Shown in pieces: positions 34,041-42,572 of a stretch of DNA of 64,000 bases. The stretch spans positions 62,001 to 126,000 of the forward strand of contig CALUGW010000002.1 in the NCBI GenBank assembly GCA_944320305.1, given 5' to 3'. The position numbers were made by a program, and so were the translations under genes. Position 1 is the stretch's first letter. Each line of letters starts with the position of its first letter. Under the pieces are notes generated by a model that did not search any database, was not told the origin of the DNA, and saw only the letters and a program-made list of their open reading frames with translations. This DNA is from an uncultured Prevotella sp. (lineage in GTDB: Bacteria > Bacteroidota > Bacteroidia > Bacteroidales > Bacteroidaceae).

Positions 34041-35055
34041 CTTCCGCGTGGTGAGCCTCTTCTCCGGCGGCGGCGGTCTCGACCTCGGCTTCAAGCAGGC
34101 CGGGTACAACATCGTGTGGGCTATCGACAACGCCAGCGACGCCGTTGAGACCTATCGCGCCAACATAGGCAGCCACATCGTCTGCGCCGACATAAACGGC
34201 ATCGCCCCGGCAGACATACCCGAATGCGACATCATCATCGGCGGCCCGCCGTGCCAGTCGTTCTCGCTTGCGGGCAACAGGCACGTGGAAGACGCGCGAG
34301 GACAGCTCGTGTGGACTTACCTCAACATCATCAACACGAAGCGGCCAAAGTTCTTCCTGTTTGAGAATGTCGTAGGAATACTGTCGGCAAGAAACAGCAA
34401 GAAAGAAAAAATCATAGACCTGCTCATGGCCCGGTTCTCGACCATGGGCTACAGTCTGTCGTTCAAGATAGTGAACGCAGCCGAATACGGAGTGCCGCAG
34501 CTGCGGCGCAGGGCAATAATCATAGGCTCGCGCAAAGGCAAGGTGGAGTTTCCGCCGCCCACCCACAACGCCGACGGCAGCGGCGGCCTGCACCGCTACG
34601 TCAGCGTGAGCGAGGCCATCGGCGACCTGCCACAGCCGGTCAAAGGCTCACCGATAGACCACGAGCCTCCGGTCATGAGCGAGCTTGACCGCTACATCGC
34701 GGCCCACGTGAAGCCCGGCGGTAACTATATGGACATACCGCCCGAGGTGAAGTCGGAGCGCATACGCCGCCTGCAACGCGACGGAGGCCACACCACCTGC
34801 TACGGCCGCATGCACCCCGACCGCCCCGCCTACACCATAAACACATACTTCAACCGCCCCAACGTGGGCTGCAACATACACTACAGCCAGGACAGGCTCA
34901 TCACCGTGCGCGAGGCACTGCGCCTGCAAAGCTTCCCCGACAGCTACCGCATCGTGGCCAAGAGCAAACAGGCCAAGAACCTCATCGTAGGCAATGCCGT
35001 GCCGCCCCTGCTGGCATACGTCCTGGCCGAAAACCTGAAACGATACTTATACTGA
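34000..35055 (+). CDS. C5-cytosine DNA methyltransferase
   Basis: This 351-residue protein has all the landmarks of a DNA m5C methylase. These are motif I (VVSLFSGGGGLDLGFKQAG, about 17-35), catalytic Cys85 in GGPPCQSFSLAG, ENV at 122-124, QLRRRAIIIG, LRLQSFPDSY and GNAVPPLLAYV. The target recognition region lies between about 185 and 290. It should protect the cassette's recognition site by cytosine methylation. It overlaps the m6A methylase gene upstream and is 7 bases from the nuclease-methylase gene downstream. ATG 34006 is an equally possible start. Confidence 0.93.
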   Translation: MKMQETNGSASAHDFRVVSLFSGGGGLDLGFKQAGYNIVWAIDNASDAVETYRANIGSHIVCADINGIAPADIPECDIIIGGPPCQSFSLAGNRHVEDARGQLVWTYLNIINTKRPKFFLFENVVGILSARNSKKEKIIDLLMARFSTMGYSLSFKIVNAAEYGVPQLRRRAIIIGSRKGKVEFPPPTHNADGSGGLHRYVSVSEAIGDLPQPVKGSPIDHEPPVMSELDRYIAAHVKPGGNYMDIPPEVKSERIRRLQRDGGHTTCYGRMHPDRPAYTINTYFNRPNVGCNIHYSQDRLITVREALRLQSFPDSYRIVAKSKQAKNLIVGNAVPPLLAYVLAENLKRYLY

Positions 35056-35062
35056 CCCGACC

Positions 35063-37600
35063 ATGGCACTGAGATACAGCGACAAGGAGGTGGAACGCTT
35101 CCACCCAATATGCGAGCAGAGCTTGCAGGCCGCCTTGCGGATAATCGGAAAGGCGGACAGCTACAATGTGGAGCACCACAAACGCACCGGCGAATTAGAG
35201 ATGGACTTCGCCATAACAAACAAGGCCAGCGGCAAGATTGCGTGCGTCGTCGAGGTGAAACGCACGCCGTCCGCAGTGAAAAGCTCGCGGTATCAATATC
35301 AGGCAATGTCTTACCTGCAGCAGACCCCGCCCGCATTGATAGAACACCCTTACTATATCCTGACAAACATTGAGTGCTCCTGTATATTCAGATACGACGC
35401 AGCACGCCCCAATGTACATCAGCAGATGCTCGCGCCGGGATTCATAAGGAACGCCAGCCTCACTGACACAAACAACGACGAAGAGCTTATTGGCATAACG
35501 GCAAATCACTTCGCTTTCCTCCTGAAAATGGCATTCTGTGACGGCGGACGGTATCTCGGCGGCATCAATGCCATCGTCGCAATGCTGGCCGATGCAGCAG
35601 CACAAGACGAGGCACAATGGAGCAGCCGCTTTGCGCGTACTGTCTACGAATACATACGGGGCGCGTTCGACGGCATCAAACGCGAAACAGGCCTGAAAGA
35701 CATACGGCAATACGACCAGCGGCTTGCTCCGTTGAGCAAGGCAATAAGCAGGATAGACTTCGCCGGAATATTTTCCGGCAGACAATATGTTGACTCTCCA
35801 AAGATCAAACCGGGTGTGCTGGCAGACATCTACGCGCTGGGCAAGGCAAACATAGATGCCGACGAGGTGGTGTCGGCAGTCCACCAGATTGTGTCTGAAG
35901 GTTTTGAAAGCGGCGGAGAGGTGGCCACCGACATCGAGCTTGGACGGCTCATGGCTCTGACAGCCCGCCATTTGGCGCCAGAGATAGGCGGAACAGTCTG
36001 CGACCCGGCAGCTGGCAGCGGCAATCTTCTTTCGTGCCTGTGCGAAGTCTACCCTTGTTTGCGACCGTCACAAATAAAGGCCAACGACAAGAAACGCATA
36101 CTGCTGCAACTGCTCACGCTGCGTCTCGGTCTTAAGTTCCCTGCCATGCTAAGCCCAAATGACGCTCCGAAAGTGACCGCCAGCGACATTGCCGACCTGC
36201 CGAAAGAATACTTTGACGACATAAGCCTGATGGTGATGAACCCTCCAATGGTTGCCTCCATATCGTGCGGAGGCGAGCGCAAGCGCCTATACGACCGCAT
36301 AAGGCAACTTGGGAAAGAACCCGTCACCGACGCCGGGCAGCCGCCACTCGAAGCGGCATTCATTGAGCTGGCCAACACCTTGGCCAAAGACGGCACCGTG
36401 ACCGTGGCACTCCTGCCACGCACACACCTCACCGCCTTAGGCCCGGCCGCCGTAGCCTTGCGACGGTTCCTGCTCGACGACTTCGGCCTATTGCTCATCT
36501 TCAACTTCCCCGGCACGGGTTTGTTCGAGAACGTCACCAAGGACACGGTGATTGTAGCCGGGCGCAAAGGCACAAGACCGGAACGCATAACCATGCTATG
36601 CACCATGGACGCAGTGGCAGACACAGACCTTGACGCCGTGGCGGGGATTCTTGATAGCCGCGACGACACCCACTGCAACGGTCTGGAGTGCCTGCACAAA
36701 AGCCGCGCCGAGCTGGAAACCGGCATTAGGGCGGGATGGCTTACCAGCGATTCCATCACCATGGAAATCGCGGAATTCGTATCGTTGCATTTCGACCACA
36801 ATCCAGCCATAACACGCCTAAGGTCTCTCGGAACCAATATCTACCGCGGCAAGGTTGGCAACAAGGGGCTTAGCGACCTGCTGTTTCTATCTCCCGACAA
36901 AGAGCCATACCGCTCCATGGATCCCGAGCTGGCCGCAAGGCTGTCACCAGCCATGAGGAACGCCAAGTATGACACGGCTGAGGTGACTGACGGCGACTGC
37001 CGTTTCCCTGACGCGGAACGGCTGCCGGCCCAAGCCGTAGAGGCACTCGTGGACAACTACATACACTCAGCACCGAGACAAAGCCGACAAAGACGCGACT
37101 TCAAATCGCGCGACACGATGCTTGAGATACTGCACGAAGAAGCACAAAACGCCTGCCCGCCAAACTCCATATTGCTGCCACGCGACCTGCGCCGCTACGG
37201 CCGCGTTTTCCGCTGCAGGCGCGAGACATTCGCGTCAACCAACTTTTTCGTCATCGAGGGGCTCGACCAAACAAACTCATTGCTGCTGGCTTCGTGGATG
37301 AGCACGGTGTTCTTTCAGCTAAGCTGCGAGCTTTATGGCAAGAACCAGGAGGGAACGCGCAAGATGGAGCGTGGCGAACTGTTCAAGACGCACATTCCCT
37401 ACATATCGCAACTGAGCACAGAAGCAAAGGCAAGAATCACCGCCGCATGGCCTACAACGACATTCCTCGACCTGCAACAACCAGAGACGCGGCTCACAGA
37501 TGAGCTTTGGGCCAAAGCCATATTTGGCGAACAAGGCAAAGAAATACTTGCCGACGCCACCGACTTGCTGCTGCGCAAGGCAACGCTGAGAAACAGATGA
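35063..37600 (+). CDS. PD-(D/E)XK nuclease - adenine methylase-like fusion (type IIG-like restriction protein)
   Basis: This 845-residue protein has an N-terminal nuclease domain with Asp48 (GELEMDFA), Glu64 and Lys66 (CVVEVKRTP). That is the D-X15-EXK arrangement also found in HsdR N-termini. A helical linker follows, then a class I methylase-like domain with SAM motif VCDPAAGSGNLL (about 312-323) and motif IV NPPM at 393-396. Active m6A enzymes have an aromatic residue in place of this methionine. The C-terminal 350 residues resemble a target-recognition region. It is the likely restriction component of a three-gene system with separate m6A and m5C methylases. Whether the fused methylase is active is doubtful. 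Codon use looks less GC-rich than in neighbours (visual impression). Confidence 0.8.
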   Translation: MALRYSDKEVERFHPICEQSLQAALRIIGKADSYNVEHHKRTGELEMDFAITNKASGKIACVVEVKRTPSAVKSSRYQYQAMSYLQQTPPALIEHPYYILTNIECSCIFRYDAARPNVHQQMLAPGFIRNASLTDTNNDEELIGITANHFAFLLKMAFCDGGRYLGGINAIVAMLADAAAQDEAQWSSRFARTVYEYIRGAFDGIKRETGLKDIRQYDQRLAPLSKAISRIDFAGIFSGRQYVDSPKIKPGVLADIYALGKANIDADEVVSAVHQIVSEGFESGGEVATDIELGRLMALTARHLAPEIGGTVCDPAAGSGNLLSCLCEVYPCLRPSQIKANDKKRILLQLLTLRLGLKFPAMLSPNDAPKVTASDIADLPKEYFDDISLMVMNPPMVASISCGGERKRLYDRIRQLGKEPVTDAGQPPLEAAFIELANTLAKDGTVTVALLPRTHLTALGPAAVALRRFLLDDFGLLLIFNFPGTGLFENVTKDTVIVAGRKGTRPERITMLCTMDAVADTDLDAVAGILDSRDDTHCNGLECLHKSRAELETGIRAGWLTSDSITMEIAEFVSLHFDHNPAITRLRSLGTNIYRGKVGNKGLSDLLFLSPDKEPYRSMDPELAARLSPAMRNAKYDTAEVTDGDCRFPDAERLPAQAVEALVDNYIHSAPRQSRQRRDFKSRDTMLEILHEEAQNACPPNSILLPRDLRRYGRVFRCRRETFASTNFFVIEGLDQTNSLLLASWMSTVFFQLSCELYGKNQEGTRKMERGELFKTHIPYISQLSTEAKARITAAWPTTTFLDLQQPETRLTDELWAKAIFGEQGKEILADATDLLLRKATLRNR

Positions 37601-37717
37601 ACGCCGCTCTGTAATTCACTCAGCAACAAAAAACACCACGCAAGGGCATACATGATAAAGGCAAGCCTGTTCCGCCGTAAGCCCGCAGACACAAAATGGC
37701 GGCTCTGTCTTAGGCCG

Positions 37718-38059
37718 TCACCACCACGCCCGCTCACAGTCAACTACCTCGCGCACGGCAAGGGCGAGCGCGACGGCAAGGGCCACAGCCGCGTGCAGCA
37801 GATTGACGCGGGGCAGGCCGGACTCTGCCATGGTGCCCAACACCCCGGCGGCCCAGCCGCCAAGCCGGGTCCACACGCGCAGACCCACGGCCAGAGCCAA
37901 GCACGCCGCCACGCAGAACGCCCGCCACAGCCGCGCCTTTAGGAGCGTGCGGTCGGGCAGCGAGCGCATCACGCGGCGGCTGAAGCCCGCGTCGGGAATA
38001 TCAGTCCGGGCGGCCTCGCTGAAGAACCGCTCCAAAAGTTTGTCGTCATTATTTGTCAT
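37718..38059 (-). CDS. DUF5056-like small membrane protein, sigma-linked
   Basis: This 113-residue protein has two or three hydrophobic helices (LWRAFCVAACLALAVGLRVW, LLHAAVALAVALALAV). Its polar N-terminus reads NDDKLLERFFSEAARTDIPD. It overlaps the 3' end of the ECF sigma gene by 11 bases. Position and layout suggest a regulator or membrane anchor for the sigma factor (inference). It is convergent with the restriction cassette; the 117 bases between them hold nothing recognisable. Confidence 0.75.
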   Translation of the reverse strand: MTNNDDKLLERFFSEAARTDIPDAGFSRRVMRSLPDRTLLKARLWRAFCVAACLALAVGLRVWTRLGGWAAGVLGTMAESGLPRVNLLHAAVALAVALALAVREVVDCERAWW

Positions 38060-38591
38060 ATCCGTTCTTTCTTAAGTAATCGGCCAGCCGCTCCTTGCCC
38101 CGCCGCAGGTGCGACTTCACCGTGTTCTGCGGCATGCCCGTTATTTCCGCAATCTTGTTTATGGGCTGGCCGTCGATGAGCTGCAGCGTTATGCAGACGC
38201 GCTCCTCGGGGCGCAGCAGAGCCAGGGCGCGGCAGATGTCGAGGCTCAGGCCAGCGTCTGTGGCGCGGGCGGCGCGCCGCGAGACCGCAGCAGCGTCTAT
38301 ATCGGACGTGGGGCGGTGCGAGCGCGAGTAGTCGTAGAGCACGCGCCAGGCTATGCGGAAGAGCCACGTGGAGAACGACGACAGCCCTCTGAAGCCCTGA
38401 AGGCCCTGCCAGGCCTTGACAAACGTGTCCTGAGCCAGGTCGTCGCTGAGCTGGGCGTCGCCCAGAGTCTGCCCGAGGAAGAAGCGGCGCAGCCTTGACT
38501 GATACTTGCGCACGAGCCGGTCGAACGCCCGGCGGTCGCCGAGCGTGGCCACGCGGGCCGCAAGACACGTGTCGGAGAGCCGCTCGTCCAT
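38049..38591 (-). CDS. ECF RNA polymerase sigma factor
   Basis: This is a 180-residue sigma-70 family protein of the ECF type. Region 2 has LVRKYQSRLRRFFLGQTLGD, DDLAQDTFVKAWQGL and FSTWLFRIAWRVLYDYSR. Region 4 has LRPEERVCITLQLIDGQPIN and NTVKSHLRRGKERLADYL. The start was set at ATG 38591 (MDERLSDTC); the longer frame overlaps the upstream DUF6249-like gene. It forms an operon with the genes on both sides. Confidence 0.92.
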   Translation of the reverse strand: MDERLSDTCLAARVATLGDRRAFDRLVRKYQSRLRRFFLGQTLGDAQLSDDLAQDTFVKAWQGLQGFRGLSSFSTWLFRIAWRVLYDYSRSHRPTSDIDAAAVSRRAARATDAGLSLDICRALALLRPEERVCITLQLIDGQPINKIAEITGMPQNTVKSHLRRGKERLADYLRKNGYDK

Positions 38592-38596
38592 GTCCG

Positions 38597-39241
38597 TCAG
38601 TCCTTTATTCCCTCGTAGTCGTCGGCTCCGCCGGTCTTGCGCTTCTTCCCGCCCGACGTGCGGGCTATGACCAGCTGGCCGCCGCCATAGATGGCCACGA
38701 ACAGCGCGATGCCCACGAAGAAGTCCATGCCGAAGAAGTAGAAGACGCAGGCCAGGCCCAGGCCGACGCTCACGTTCCTGATGCCCCTGCGCCACACAAG
38801 CTCGGCAGGCTCCGCCTGCTCCCTGAGCAGCCCTCCGGGCAGCGGCTGCCCCTTCTCCATGGCCATCTCGGCGAGGCGCAGCTTCTGCTTGCGGCTCTTG
38901 TAGATGAAGTAGAACAGCAGCGCGAGTATGCCCACAGGCGCCACAAAAAACATTACGAGGATGGCCACGATGGTTATCACCGCGTCGCTGGTGAAATCGC
39001 TCATGCGCTCCACCATATCGTCACTGGCTCCGCCGGACACGCTCACGCTGTAAGACGAATGGGCCACGGGCTGGGCCGTGCCGGCGCCGGTGGTGTCGGA
39101 GAAAGCCTCTATCCCGGCCGTGTCAGCCTGCGCCTGAGCGGCGGGCTCCGCCTTTGCCGAGGCCGCGCCCGCCGCAGACGCAGGCGGCAGCACAGTCCAA
39201 AGGGCGGCCATGGCGGCCAGCGCAACAATCAGTTTCTTCAT
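38597..39241 (-). CDS. DUF6249-like membrane protein
   Basis: This protein of about 214 residues has a signal peptide (MKKLIVALAAMAALWTVLPP) and an Ala-rich linker. Its membrane part includes VITIVAILVMFFVAPVGILA, RNVSVGLGLACVFYFFGMDF and FVGIALFVAIYGGGQLVIA. The cytosolic loop has KSRKQKLRLAEMAMEKGQP. It is the first gene of the operon with the ECF sigma factor, 5 bases upstream. The start is MKK at 39241, with another ATG two codons earlier at 39247. The function is not known; an anti-sigma or membrane-stress role is only suggested by the neighbours. Confidence 0.75.
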   Translation of the reverse strand: MKKLIVALAAMAALWTVLPPASAAGAASAKAEPAAQAQADTAGIEAFSDTTGAGTAQPVAHSSYSVSVSGGASDDMVERMSDFTSDAVITIVAILVMFFVAPVGILALLFYFIYKSRKQKLRLAEMAMEKGQPLPGGLLREQAEPAELVWRRGIRNVSVGLGLACVFYFFGMDFFVGIALFVAIYGGGQLVIARTSGGKKRKTGGADDYEGIKD

Positions 39242-39295
39242 AATCATTCTTTCTGTTTTATTTTTATCTGTTAGACGCAACGTGCGCCGTTTTAG

Positions 39296-39329
39296 TTGCA
39301 AAGGTGCGATTTTTTTCCTAATTTTGCAA
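39296..39329. promoter_or_regulatory. Overlapping divergent promoters (RsmF-like gene and sigma operon)
   Basis: Plus strand: TTG 39296-39298, 20 bases, TAATTTTG 39319-39326. Minus strand: TTG 39329-39327, 20 bases, CACCTTTG 39306-39299. Each promoter's -33 region lies at the other's -7 region, so they occupy the same 34 bases. Confidence 0.6.
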
Positions 39330-39347
39330 TCCAATACCGCACAAACA

Positions 39348-40802
39348 ATGACTCTGCCCGACTCTTTCACACAATACACGCGGCAGCTGATGGGCGACGC
39401 GCTCTTCGGCAGGCTGCTTGACGGGCTGGCCGAAGAGCCGCCTGTGAGCATCAGGACAAACCCGGCCAAGTGCCGGCTGAAGCCCGCCGGAGGCCAGCCC
39501 GTGCCGTGGTGCGGCTGCGGCTACTGGCTGCCGTGGCGTCCGGCCTTCACGTTCGACCCGCTGCTGCACGCCGGATGGTACTACGTGCAGGAGGCCGCGT
39601 CGATGTTTCTGCACCGCGTCATCAGCCAATACGTGACCCGCCCCGTGCGGATGCTCGACCTTTGCGCCGCCCCGGGGGGCAAGTCAACCTGCGCCCTCGG
39701 CGCGCTGCCTGCGGGAAGTGTGCTGATGTGCAACGAGCCGGAGCCGAGGCGGGCGCAGATTCTGGCCGAAAACATTATGAAATGGGGGCTGCCGGGGGTG
39801 ATTGTCACCAACAGCCTGCCGCGCGACTACGCCCGCTCAGGCCTCAAGTTCGACGTCGTGCTGTGCGACGTGCCCTGCTCGGGCGAGGGCATGTTCCGCA
39901 AGGATCCGGCCTCCATTGGCGAGTGGAGCGCACAGAACGTGGAGCGCTGCGCCGCGCTGCAGCGCGAGATTGTGGCCGGGGCGTGGCAGTGCCTGCGCCC
40001 GGGCGGACTGCTTGTCTACTCCACCTGCACGTTCAACGCCCGCGAAAACGAGGAGAACGTGGCCTGGATATGCTCCGAGCTGGGCGCTGAGCTGCTGCCT
40101 GCAGACTGCGACGAGGCCTGGGGCGTCGGCGGATCGCTCTCCGCCGCCCTGCCGGGGCCTGTGTGCCGGTTCATTCCGGGCGTAAGCCGGAGCGAGGGCC
40201 TGTTCATGGCCGCCATGCGGAAGCCCGCAGATGCCGACGCCACAGAGCCTGCGCCACGCCGTAAGCAGAAAAAGGGCAGGACACCGGCCGCCGCGCCCGC
40301 TCAGGCGGCATGGCTGCGGCGACCCGCAGACTTCGACTATTTCAGCGGGCAAGACAGCATTGTGGCCGTGCCCAAAAGCCTCACGCCGCTATATGACACC
40401 GCACAGGACACGCTGCGCGTCGTGCACGCCGGCGTTACGCTGGGCACGCTGAGGGGGCGCGACGTGGTGCCCCACCAGTCACTGGCCCTGTCGGTGGAGC
40501 TGGCCGACGATGCCTTCCCGCGCGCCGAGCTGACGCACAACGACGCCATAAGCTACCTGCGCCGGCTGCCGGTCAGCCTGCCCGAGGGAACGCCGAGGGG
40601 TTTTGTGCTCGCCACTTGCGGCGGCGCTGCGCTGGGATTCGTCAAGAACCTGGGCGCAAGAGCCAACAACCTGTATCCGCAGGAGTGGCGCATCAGAAGC
40701 ACGCACACGCCCGACGGCGGCCTGCGCCCCGCCCTGTTCGGCAGCGGGTGGACGCCCGGCAATCCGCAAACAACACAAGAAGAACAAACAGAACAAAGAT
40801 GA
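39348..40802 (+). CDS. rRNA cytosine-C5 methyltransferase (RsmF/NOL1-NOP2-Sun family)
   Basis: This 484-residue enzyme methylates cytosine in rRNA using SAM. It has the motifs [19 protein letters not shown] (SAM binding) and [17 protein letters not shown] (catalytic Pro-Cys). [18 protein letters not shown] holds the second Cys. The C-terminal part, after a basic Ala/Pro linker, has an RsmF-type RNA-binding module. The start is ATG 39348 ([10 protein letters not shown]), directly downstream of a consensus promoter. Its stop overlaps the thyA start (ATGA). Confidence 0.88.
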   Translation: MTLPDSFTQYTRQLMGDALFGRLLDGLAEEPPVSIRTNPAKCRLKPAGGQPVPWCGCGYWLPWRPAFTFDPLLHAGWYYVQEAASMFLHRVISQYVTRPVRMLDLCAAPGGKSTCALGALPAGSVLMCNEPEPRRAQILAENIMKWGLPGVIVTNSLPRDYARSGLKFDVVLCDVPCSGEGMFRKDPASIGEWSAQNVERCAALQREIVAGAWQCLRPGGLLVYSTCTFNARENEENVAWICSELGAELLPADCDEAWGVGGSLSAALPGPVCRFIPGVSRSEGLFMAAMRKPADADATEPAPRRKQKKGRTPAAAPAQAAWLRRPADFDYFSGQDSIVAVPKSLTPLYDTAQDTLRVVHAGVTLGTLRGRDVVPHQSLALSVELADDAFPRAELTHNDAISYLRRLPVSLPEGTPRGFVLATCGGAALGFVKNLGARANNLYPQEWRIRSTHTPDGGLRPALFGSGWTPGNPQTTQEEQTEQR

Positions 40803-41593
40803 AACAATACTTAGACCTGCTGGACCGCATACTGACCGAGGGCGCGAAGAAGACCGACCGCACCGGCACAGGCACGCTGAGCGTGTTCGGCCACCAGATG
40901 AGATTCGACCTGGCGGAGGGCTTCCCGCTGCTCACGACCAAGAAGCTGCACCTGAAGTCGATAATCTACGAGCTGCTGTGGTTTCTCCGCGGCGACACCA
41001 ACGTGAAGTATCTGCACGACCACGGCGTGAGCATCTGGGACGAATGGGCCGACGAGAACGGCGACCTCGGCCCCATTTACGGCCACGAGTGGCGCTCGTG
41101 GCCCGACTACCGCGGCGGCACCATAGACCAAATTGCCAACGTTGTGGACCAGATAAGGCACACGCCCGACTCCCGCCGCATGATTGTGAGCGCGTGGAAC
41201 GTGGCCGAGGTGGACCGCATGGCGCTGCCGCCCTGCCACACCATGTTCCAGTTCTACGTGGCCGACGGGCGGCTGAGCCTCCAGCTCTACCAGCGTTCGG
41301 CCGACACGTTCCTCGGAGTGCCGTTCAACATCGCCTCCTACGCGCTACTGCTGATGATGATGGCGCAGGTGACGGGGCTGAGGCCGGGCGAGTTCGTCCA
41401 CACAACGGGCGACACCCACCTCTACCTGAACCACATCGAGCAGGCACGCCTGCAGCTCACGCGCACCCCGCGGCCGCTGCCCCGCATGACCATCAACCCC
41501 GAGGTGAGGAGCATCTTCGACTTCGGCTACGAGGACTTCAGCCTCGAAGGCTACGACCCGTGGCCGCACATCAAGGCCGACGTGGCCGTATAA
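40799..41593 (+). CDS. thyA: Thymidylate synthase
   Basis: This 264-residue enzyme makes dTMP from dUMP with methylene-tetrahydrofolate. Landmarks are the N-terminal [20 protein letters not shown] and the active-site cysteine in [34 protein letters not shown] and [12 protein letters not shown] complete the family pattern. It has the E. coli length. The start is the ATG overlapping the previous stop. folA, which regenerates its folate, follows 21 bases later. Confidence 0.97.
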   Translation: MKQYLDLLDRILTEGAKKTDRTGTGTLSVFGHQMRFDLAEGFPLLTTKKLHLKSIIYELLWFLRGDTNVKYLHDHGVSIWDEWADENGDLGPIYGHEWRSWPDYRGGTIDQIANVVDQIRHTPDSRRMIVSAWNVAEVDRMALPPCHTMFQFYVADGRLSLQLYQRSADTFLGVPFNIASYALLLMMMAQVTGLRPGEFVHTTGDTHLYLNHIEQARLQLTRTPRPLPRMTINPEVRSIFDFGYEDFSLEGYDPWPHIKADVAV

Positions 41594-41614
41594 ACCCCAA
41601 AAAGACAAAGACAA

Positions 41615-42094
41615 ATGCGCATCAACATCATAGCCGCCGTGGCGCGCAACAGAGCCATCGGCAAAGACAACAAGCTGATATACTGGCTGCCGGACGACCT
41701 GAAAAGATTCAAGGCGCTGACCACCGGCCACACCATAATCATGGGACGGAACACCTATCTGTCGCTGCCCAAGGGTGCGCTGCCCAACCGCCGCAACGTG
41801 GTGTTGAGCCGCACGGTGACAGAACTGCCCGGCTGCGAGTGCTACGCCTCGCTCGACGAGGCGCTGGAGAACTGCCCGTCCGACGACGACATCTACATAA
41901 TCGGAGGGGCGAGCGTATACAGTCAGGCCATGGAGCGGGCCGACAGGCTCTGCCTGACCGAGGTGGACGACACGCCCGAGGGGGCCGACGCCTTCTTTCC
42001 CGACTACGCCGCATGGCGCGAGACAGCCCGCGAGGAGCATCCCGCCGACGCGAAGCACGCCTTCGCCTACGCCTTTGTGGACTACGAACGGTGA
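41615..42094 (+). CDS. folA: Dihydrofolate reductase
   Basis: This 159-residue protein begins INIIAAVARNRAIGKDNKLI and continues YWLPDDLKRFKALTTG, with the substrate-binding acidic residue and TIIMGRNTYLSLP. YIIGGASVYSQAM is the NADPH-binding glycine pair. It reduces dihydrofolate made by ThyA, encoded immediately upstream. Together they form the standard thyA-folA pair. Confidence 0.96.
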   Translation: MRINIIAAVARNRAIGKDNKLIYWLPDDLKRFKALTTGHTIIMGRNTYLSLPKGALPNRRNVVLSRTVTELPGCECYASLDEALENCPSDDDIYIIGGASVYSQAMERADRLCLTEVDDTPEGADAFFPDYAAWRETAREEHPADAKHAFAYAFVDYER

Positions 42095-42190
42095 ACAGAC
42101 GGCGCATATGCCCGGCGGAGTTAAACCTCTGTGCGCACAAGCCGTCATACAGACAAAGACGCCCCTGTCTGCAATAAAAATGTAAGAGAT

Positions 42191-42406
42191 ATGGCAAAGT
42201 ATTTGTTCTACATCACGCTGGCGGCATTTCTGAGCTTCAGCGCCAGCTCGTGCATAACGCGCCCGCCCCACCGACACGGGGTTGTGGTGGTAGAAAAGCC
42301 CGGCCACGGCAGGCACCACAAGAAGCCGAAGCCGCCAAAGAAGCCAAAGAAGCACAAGGCGCCAAAGCACCCCGCGCCGCCACCCGCGCCGCCGCACCAC
42401 AGATGA
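42191..42406 (+). CDS. Small basic Lys/His/Pro-rich lipoprotein
   Basis: This 71-residue protein has a hydrophobic signal (YLFYITLAAFLSFSASSC). The likely acylated Cys21 is preceded by ASS, a weak lipobox. The mature part is almost only Lys, His and Pro (KKPKPPKKPKKHKAPKHP). The composition suggests a disordered, strongly cationic, possibly metal- or polyanion-binding tail. The start is ATG 42191, since the longer frame has no signal character. I do not recognise a family. Confidence 0.7.
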   Translation: MAKYLFYITLAAFLSFSASSCITRPPHRHGVVVVEKPGHGRHHKKPKPPKKPKKHKAPKHPAPPPAPPHHR

Positions 42407-42434
42407 CAGCCTGCGGCCAGGAGCGGAAAAGAAC

Positions 42435-42499
42435 ACGCGAATCCCCGCCGACGGCACAACGCTCCATAGTGGAGCGGCACTGTCGGCGGGGATTCGCGT
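42435..42499. terminator. Nested perfect hairpin between convergent genes
   Basis: ACGCGAATCCCCGCCGAC (42435-42452) and GTCGGCGGGGATTCGCGT (42482-42499) pair over 18 bases. Inside the loop GCTCC-ATAGT-GGAGC makes a second small hairpin. It sits between the lipoprotein gene and the lrp-type gene, so it likely ends both transcripts although the T-run is short. Confidence 0.6.
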
Positions 42500-42572
42500 T
42501 CCCATTAAGCACTGCCAGACCCGGCAGACCGTCCGCAGCCATGCGGCGACAGACCGCTACGCAGCCTGATTG

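Noticed and set aside
32592..37600. Assignment to BREX or DISARM
   Set aside because: No PglZ phosphatase, BrxL/BrxC ATPase, helicase or phospholipase-D gene is present. Only methylases and a nuclease fusion are seen.
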